NCBI GenBank assembly: GCA_031257195.1
Contig: JAIRPD010000131.1
Coordinates: 42,112 to 106,111, forward strand
DNA from: Treponema sp.
GTDB taxonomy: Bacteria; Spirochaetota; Spirochaetia; Treponematales; Breznakiellaceae
Direction of reading: 5' to 3'
Length of the DNA stretch: 64,000 bases
The notes beneath the pieces were generated by a model that was not told the DNA's origin, ran no database searches, and saw only the letters and a program-made list of their open reading frames with translations. A program made the translations under genes and the position numbers. Positions 60,971 through 64,000 of the stretch are shown piece after piece. The number at the start of each line of letters is the position of its first letter. Positions within the stretch are counted from its first letter, which is position 1.

Positions 60971-61605
60971 GGGTTCCCTGGTTTCTGGTCCTGGTGCCGC
61001 TTCTCGCGCCCCCCCTGGCCTCTCAGCAGAGGACCGCCGAACGGGGGTCCTCGGCTTTTCAGGAATACCAGAACGACAACTTTGAGGAAGCGGTCAGGAT
61101 CTGCAAAGCCGAATTGGCCGCCAACCCCGCTAACCTGGAGTCCCATGTGGTTCTTTGCCGGAGCCTGGTTAGCCTGCGCCGCTACGAGGAGAGCCGTGAG
61201 TACGCCCTGGCGGGGAGAAATATCAGCCGCTATGATCCCCGGATCATAGAGATCCTGGGGGAGATCTACTATTTTCAGGGCCGGAACAACGAAGCCCTTC
61301 AATACTTTCAGCAGTATGTGAACCTCGCCCCCCAGGGGGACCGGATCAACAACGTGTATTACTACATGGGGGAGGTGTACATCCGCCAGAGCCGCTACCG
61401 CCGGGCGGATATAGCCCTGTCAACCGCGGTGTACTATATGCCCCGGAACGCCGAATGGTGGTCCCGGCTGGCCTATGCCCGGGAAAACGCCGGGGAAACC
61501 CAGGCGGCGCTGAGCGCCTACGAAAAGGCCCTGTCCCTTAACTCCCAGCTGGCCGACGCCCTCCGGGGCCTGGAACGGATCAGGGCGGACCTCGCCGGCC
61601 GTTAA
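60967..61605 (+). CDS. Exported TPR protein
   Basis: 212 residues: signal peptide (RVPWFLVLVPLLAPPLAS), then about five TPRs (AFQEYQNDNFEEAVRICKAE, ILGEIYYFQGRNNEALQYFQ, YYYMGEVYIRQSRYRRADIA, RLAYARENAGETQAALSAYE). Periplasmic scaffold role likely. ATG overlaps the bactofilin stop as ATGA, which suggests a shared morphogenetic task; this is inferred. mtaB starts 4 bases after the stop. Confidence 0.78.
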   Translation: MRVPWFLVLVPLLAPPLASQQRTAERGSSAFQEYQNDNFEEAVRICKAELAANPANLESHVVLCRSLVSLRRYEESREYALAGRNISRYDPRIIEILGEIYYFQGRNNEALQYFQQYVNLAPQGDRINNVYYYMGEVYIRQSRYRRADIALSTAVYYMPRNAEWWSRLAYARENAGETQAALSAYEKALSLNSQLADALRGLERIRADLAGR

Positions 61606-61609
61606 GCCC

Positions 61610-63070
61610 GTGTACGCCGTTTCTTTTTACACCCTGGGGTGTAAACTTAACCAGCTTGAGACCGAGGCGGCGGCGGAGGCTTTTCGCGAAGAGGGGTTTA
61701 CCCTGATTCCCTGGGATGGGCCGGAAAAACCCGCCCTCTTTATCCTCAATACCTGTACGGTTACCTCCCGGGCGGAGCAAAAGGCCCGGCGGATCATCCG
61801 GCTTTTTCTGCGTTCCCCCTGCGCGGTGCTGGTAACGGGCTGTTACGCCCAGCTTGAGCGGGAAGCCCTGGCCGCCCTGGACCCCGCGCCGGGGGAGGCG
61901 GATCCGGCCGCGGCCCTCTTTGTCCTGCCCGGCGGGGCCAAGGAGGCCCTGCTGGATCTTCCCCGGTATCTGGCCCGGAACGCCGGTCCGGGGCCGGACG
62001 CTTCCCCCCTGCCGGCGGCCCTTTCCCGCTGGTTTGAGGAGCGGGAAAGGGCCGCCCGGCCCCCGGAGGACAAGGCCGCCGCTTCCCCGCCGGCGCCCTT
62101 CCGCTTTAACCCCCGGGCCTTTAGTTTTCATTCCCGGGCCTTCCTTAAAATCCAGGACGGCTGCGACAGAAGCTGCGCCTATTGCCGGGTTCCCCTGGCC
62201 AGGGGAAAAGCCGCGTCCCTCGCTTCCGCCGAGGTCCTCGCCAGGCTTCGGGCCCTGGAAAGGGAGGGCCTGGCGGAGGCGGTGCTTACGGGGGTGAGTA
62301 TTTGTCAGTACCGGGACCCGGCGGACCCCCGGACCAATCTGCCGGCCCTGCTCAGGCTCCTGCTGGACAACACCAGGACCATCGCCCTGCGGCTTTCCTC
62401 GGTGGAGCCGGAACCGGCGATCTGTACCGGTCCCGCTTCCCCCGGGGGGGATGACTTTTTCGCGATCCTCGCCCATCCCCGGATCCGGAACCACTTTCAC
62501 CTTTCCGTCCAATCCGGCTCGGACCGGATCCTGGCCGCCATGGGCCGCCCGTACCGGGCGGGGGACATCGCCAAAACCGTGGAACGCTTACGGCGGATCA
62601 AGGGCGATCCCTTCCTGGCCTGTGATATTATTACCGGCTTTCCCGGTGAGACCGGGGAGGATTTCGCGGAAACCGCCGCCCTCTGCGGGGACCTTGATTT
62701 CGCCGGGATCCACGGGTTTCCCTATTCCCCGCGGCCCGGTACCAGGGCGGCGGCGATGGCGGATCAGGTGTGCCGGCGGCTCTCCGGGGAAAGGCTAAGG
62801 ACGCTGCTGGAGCTGGCCCGGCGGGGCAGGAGGGCCTATGTGAGCCGCTGGCTGGGAAAAACCGTGGAAGCCGTGGCCGAGACGGCCGCCGTCCCCTCAA
62901 AAAGCGGGACCTTCCCGGGTTTAACGGATAACTATCTGCGGGCCGCGGTTACCCCGGCCGGGAATACCCCGGCGCCCCGGCCCGGTTCCGCCTTTCACTG
63001 CCACATAGCGGGCGAGGCGGGCCGGGCCGGTTTTGACATCCGGGGCGCCATGATCCTTGATTGTACCTGA
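61610..63070 (+). CDS. mtaB: tRNA t6A37 methylthiotransferase MtaB
   Basis: Adds a methylthio group to t6A at position 37 of ANN-decoding tRNAs. 486 residues, starting with GTG. N-terminal cluster cysteines in FYTLGCKLNQLETEA, ILNTCTVTSRAEQKARRIIR and VTGCYAQLE, the radical-SAM CxxxCxxC in GCDRSCAYCRVPLARG, then FHLSVQSGSDRILAAMGR, DIITGFPGETGEDFAET and a C-terminal TRAM-like end. TLGCKLNQLE with the DRSCAYCxVP context favours MtaB over MiaB or RimO. A longer Pro/Ala insertion (about 140-170) precedes the radical-SAM motif. tRNA-Lys(TTT), a substrate, follows 91 bases on. Confidence 0.9.
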   Translation: MYAVSFYTLGCKLNQLETEAAAEAFREEGFTLIPWDGPEKPALFILNTCTVTSRAEQKARRIIRLFLRSPCAVLVTGCYAQLEREALAALDPAPGEADPAAALFVLPGGAKEALLDLPRYLARNAGPGPDASPLPAALSRWFEERERAARPPEDKAAASPPAPFRFNPRAFSFHSRAFLKIQDGCDRSCAYCRVPLARGKAASLASAEVLARLRALEREGLAEAVLTGVSICQYRDPADPRTNLPALLRLLLDNTRTIALRLSSVEPEPAICTGPASPGGDDFFAILAHPRIRNHFHLSVQSGSDRILAAMGRPYRAGDIAKTVERLRRIKGDPFLACDIITGFPGETGEDFAETAALCGDLDFAGIHGFPYSPRPGTRAAAMADQVCRRLSGERLRTLLELARRGRRAYVSRWLGKTVEAVAETAAVPSKSGTFPGLTDNYLRAAVTPAGNTPAPRPGSAFHCHIAGEAGRAGFDIRGAMILDCT

Positions 63071-63110
63071 GGCGAATACCTTACCAAATCAACAACCGGA
63101 TTTTGGACGC

Positions 63111-63139
63111 TTGACCTAAACCGAAAAAGAGCCTATAGT
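63111..63139 (+). promoter_or_regulatory. tRNA-Lys promoter
   Basis: TTGACC (63111-63116), 17-base spacer, TATAGT (63134-63139). Start expected near 63146, sixteen bases before the mature tRNA. Confidence 0.75.
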
Positions 63140-63161
63140 AGGGAAAGCGAAAGGGTTGACC

Positions 63162-63234
63162 GGGCCGCTAGCTCAGGAGGTAGAGCAACGCCCTTTTAAG
63201 GCGTGGGTCACACGTTCGAATCGTGTGCGGCTCA
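63162..63234 (+). tRNA. tRNA-Lys (anticodon TTT)
   Basis: 73-nt cloverleaf: acceptor GGGCCGC/GCGGCTC (one G-T pair), D-arm with TAGCTCAGGAGGTAGAGCA, anticodon loop CTTTTAA (TTT), variable GGTCA, T-arm CACACGTTCGAATCGTGTG. Discriminator A; CCA is not encoded. Confidence 0.96.
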
Positions 63235-63305
63235 GTGGCGATGACTTTTCCGCGGTAAAAGCGGTTTTTGTCGTTCCGCGAAATTCATTTTGATAAGAGG
63301 TTACA

Positions 63306-63575
63306 ATGAGCGTACGAGCCACGGAAAGATTGATTGGCGATGTGGTTATCGCCTCGGGGCTGGCGAATAGCGCGAAGATGGTTGTTCAGTCCGTTAATGA
63401 GGAAGCTAAGCTTATCACCACTGTTTGGTTTTCCGACGATCACGCGGCGCAGACCGGGGTATTTCCCGCCAGCGCCATAGACCGGGCGGAGTCAAAGGGA
63501 CCCGCGAAAAAAGCCGGCGCGCCGAAGGCGGCGGCGCCCAGGACGGCGGCGCGGAAAACGGGCCGGGGGAGATAA
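63306..63575 (+). CDS. Small DUF2158-like protein with basic tail
   Basis: 89 residues. The first 60 resemble the DUF2158/YodC pattern (IGDVVIASG...AKMVVQSVN...TTVWFSDDHAAQTGVFPAS), a small beta-barrel. The last 28 residues are Lys/Ala/Pro/Arg only (KKAGAPKAAAPRTAARKTG), like the nucleic-acid-binding tails of histone-like proteins. Function unknown; RNA or DNA binding is inferred from charge. Preceded by AAGAGGTTACA before the ATG and followed by a terminator, so it forms a single-gene unit or follows tRNA-Lys. Confidence 0.7.
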   Translation: MSVRATERLIGDVVIASGLANSAKMVVQSVNEEAKLITTVWFSDDHAAQTGVFPASAIDRAESKGPAKKAGAPKAAAPRTAARKTGRGR

Positions 63576-63601
63576 CCCCGGCTGGGGCGCGACTCAGCGG
63601 A

Positions 63602-63621
63602 AGACGGCGGCGCGTCTTTTT
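63602..63621 (+). terminator. Rho-independent terminator after the small protein gene
   Basis: AGACG, loop GCGGCG, CGTCT and five T in total (63617-63621). Stem is short (5 bp) but well placed, 27 bases after the stop at 63575. Confidence 0.55.
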
Positions 63622-63852
63622 AATCGCCGCCGCCCGTGATGGGCCTGCCCCGGAGCTTGTTCCAACAAACGTAGAGATACTCCCCATGGTGTACGCCCCC
63701 AGGGTTTCCTGGGGTGGCGCGCCGTGTTCTTACCATCAGCCCCGACGCCGCGGAACGGCCCGGCGGACGGTGGGGGATGGCGTACAATGGTCCTTTCATA
63801 CCCCCCTATAGGGCTGAACCGTTCGGCGCGCTTTACCGGGATTCTCTATCCC
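63622..63852. other. Gene-free stretch
   Basis: No supported gene. The bases contain CCCCAGG-type inverted words near 63700-63716 (CCCAGGGTTTCCTGGGG) and a TACAAT at 63783-63788 without a -35 box. Several short open frames are seen, but none has a ribosome site or protein-like composition. Confidence 0.5.
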
Positions 63853-63882
63853 TTGACAAAACCGCGCCGTCAGTGGTACAGT
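63853..63882 (+). promoter_or_regulatory. Strong sigma-70-type promoter
   Basis: Perfect TTGACA (63853-63858), 18-base spacer, TACAGT (63877-63882). Predicted start seven bases on is 63889, the A of an ATG. Confidence 0.65.
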
Positions 63883-63888
63883 ACCGCT

Positions 63889-64000
63889 ATGCGTTGGACC
63901 CGTGTCCAAGATAAGACTCCACACGGTACGCCCCTGGGGTTCGCTCGAGCGCGAACTCCCAAGCGAAATACCCGCGTGGACGCGGGTATTTCGCCCCCCC
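63889..64000 (+). CDS. Candidate leaderless ORF or structured RNA (partial)
   Basis: From ATG 63889 a frame stays open for 37 codons to the window edge (MRWTRVQDKTPHGTPLGF at the start, basic throughout). No Shine-Dalgarno; the promoter predicts transcription from the first base of the ATG. A perfect 14-bp hairpin lies inside the frame (63963-63994), which is also what a small RNA or a 5' leader would look like. Coding status cannot be settled from this fragment. Confidence 0.3.
   Translation, partial: MRWTRVQDKTPHGTPLGFARARTPKRNTRVDAGISPP
63963..63994 (+). repeat. Perfect 14-bp hairpin with TGGA loop
   Basis: GCGAAATACCCGCG (63963-63976) and its exact reverse complement (63981-63994) flank TGGA. 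C residues, not T, follow, so it is not a usual terminator. It lies 74 bases after the predicted start of the promoter at 63853. Confidence 0.8.

Overview
The window is a GC-rich chromosomal segment from a treponeme-like spirochaete. The assignment rests on FlaB-type flagellins next to flaG and fliD, a GreA carrying a very long N-terminal extension, and the gene order tamB-bamA-skp-mutS and nusA-infB-rbfA-truB-ribF-rpsO-pnp, which from memory match Treponema pallidum. Many exported TPR, HEAT and lipoproteins of spirochaetal type are also present. Coding density is high, most neighbours overlap by ATGA/GTGA/TTGA, and no insertion sequence, prophage or CRISPR array is visible.

Layout. 1-4130: flagellar filament block on the minus strand (two flagellins, flaG, partial fliD) with a sigma-28-type promoter. 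4147-9276: minus-strand rarA with an unusual C-terminal extension, a lipoprotein, an outer-membrane barrel candidate and an SPFH protein. 9313-10034: a small membrane protein and chorismate mutase. 10070-10381: tRNA-Thr and tRNA-Tyr with a strong terminator. 10440-25154: one long plus-strand run (rimP, nusA, infB, rbfA, truB, ribF, rpsO, pnp, dut, lptF, lptG, tgt, HEAT protein). It joins translation, RNA processing and LptFG transport, and begins with a promoter and a terminator-like leader. 25072-30320: minus-strand vWA protein, GreA fusion and TPR protein. 30427-33611: exported TPR and hypothetical proteins. 33722-34020: hairpin and a 21-bp minisatellite. 34124-35385: minus-strand exported protein and tmk. 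35466-45787: envelope assembly genes tamB, bamA and skp, then mutS. 45850: comF.

46714-57426 is the most distinctive region: a compact chemosensory operon, cheW / cheW-like / cheB / cheR-TPR / mcp / short mcp / cheA-REC / REC-class III cyclase. Everything needed to sense, adapt and phosphorylate is present, and the last gene is a receiver-cyclase rather than a motor-binding CheY. This suggests an alternative pathway that controls a cyclic nucleotide. 57548-60527: TPR protein and pta. 60605-63070: bactofilin, TPR protein and mtaB. 63162: tRNA-Lys. 63306: a small DUF2158-like protein. The window ends in a strong promoter, a candidate leaderless ORF and a perfect 14-bp hairpin.

A recurring signal: at four loci (tmk, cheW, bactofilin and the terminal ORF) a recognisable -10 box ends 5-6 bases before an ATG that has no usable Shine-Dalgarno sequence. 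This points to leaderless transcription. Gene functions are judged from motifs and remembered family features; no searches were run.
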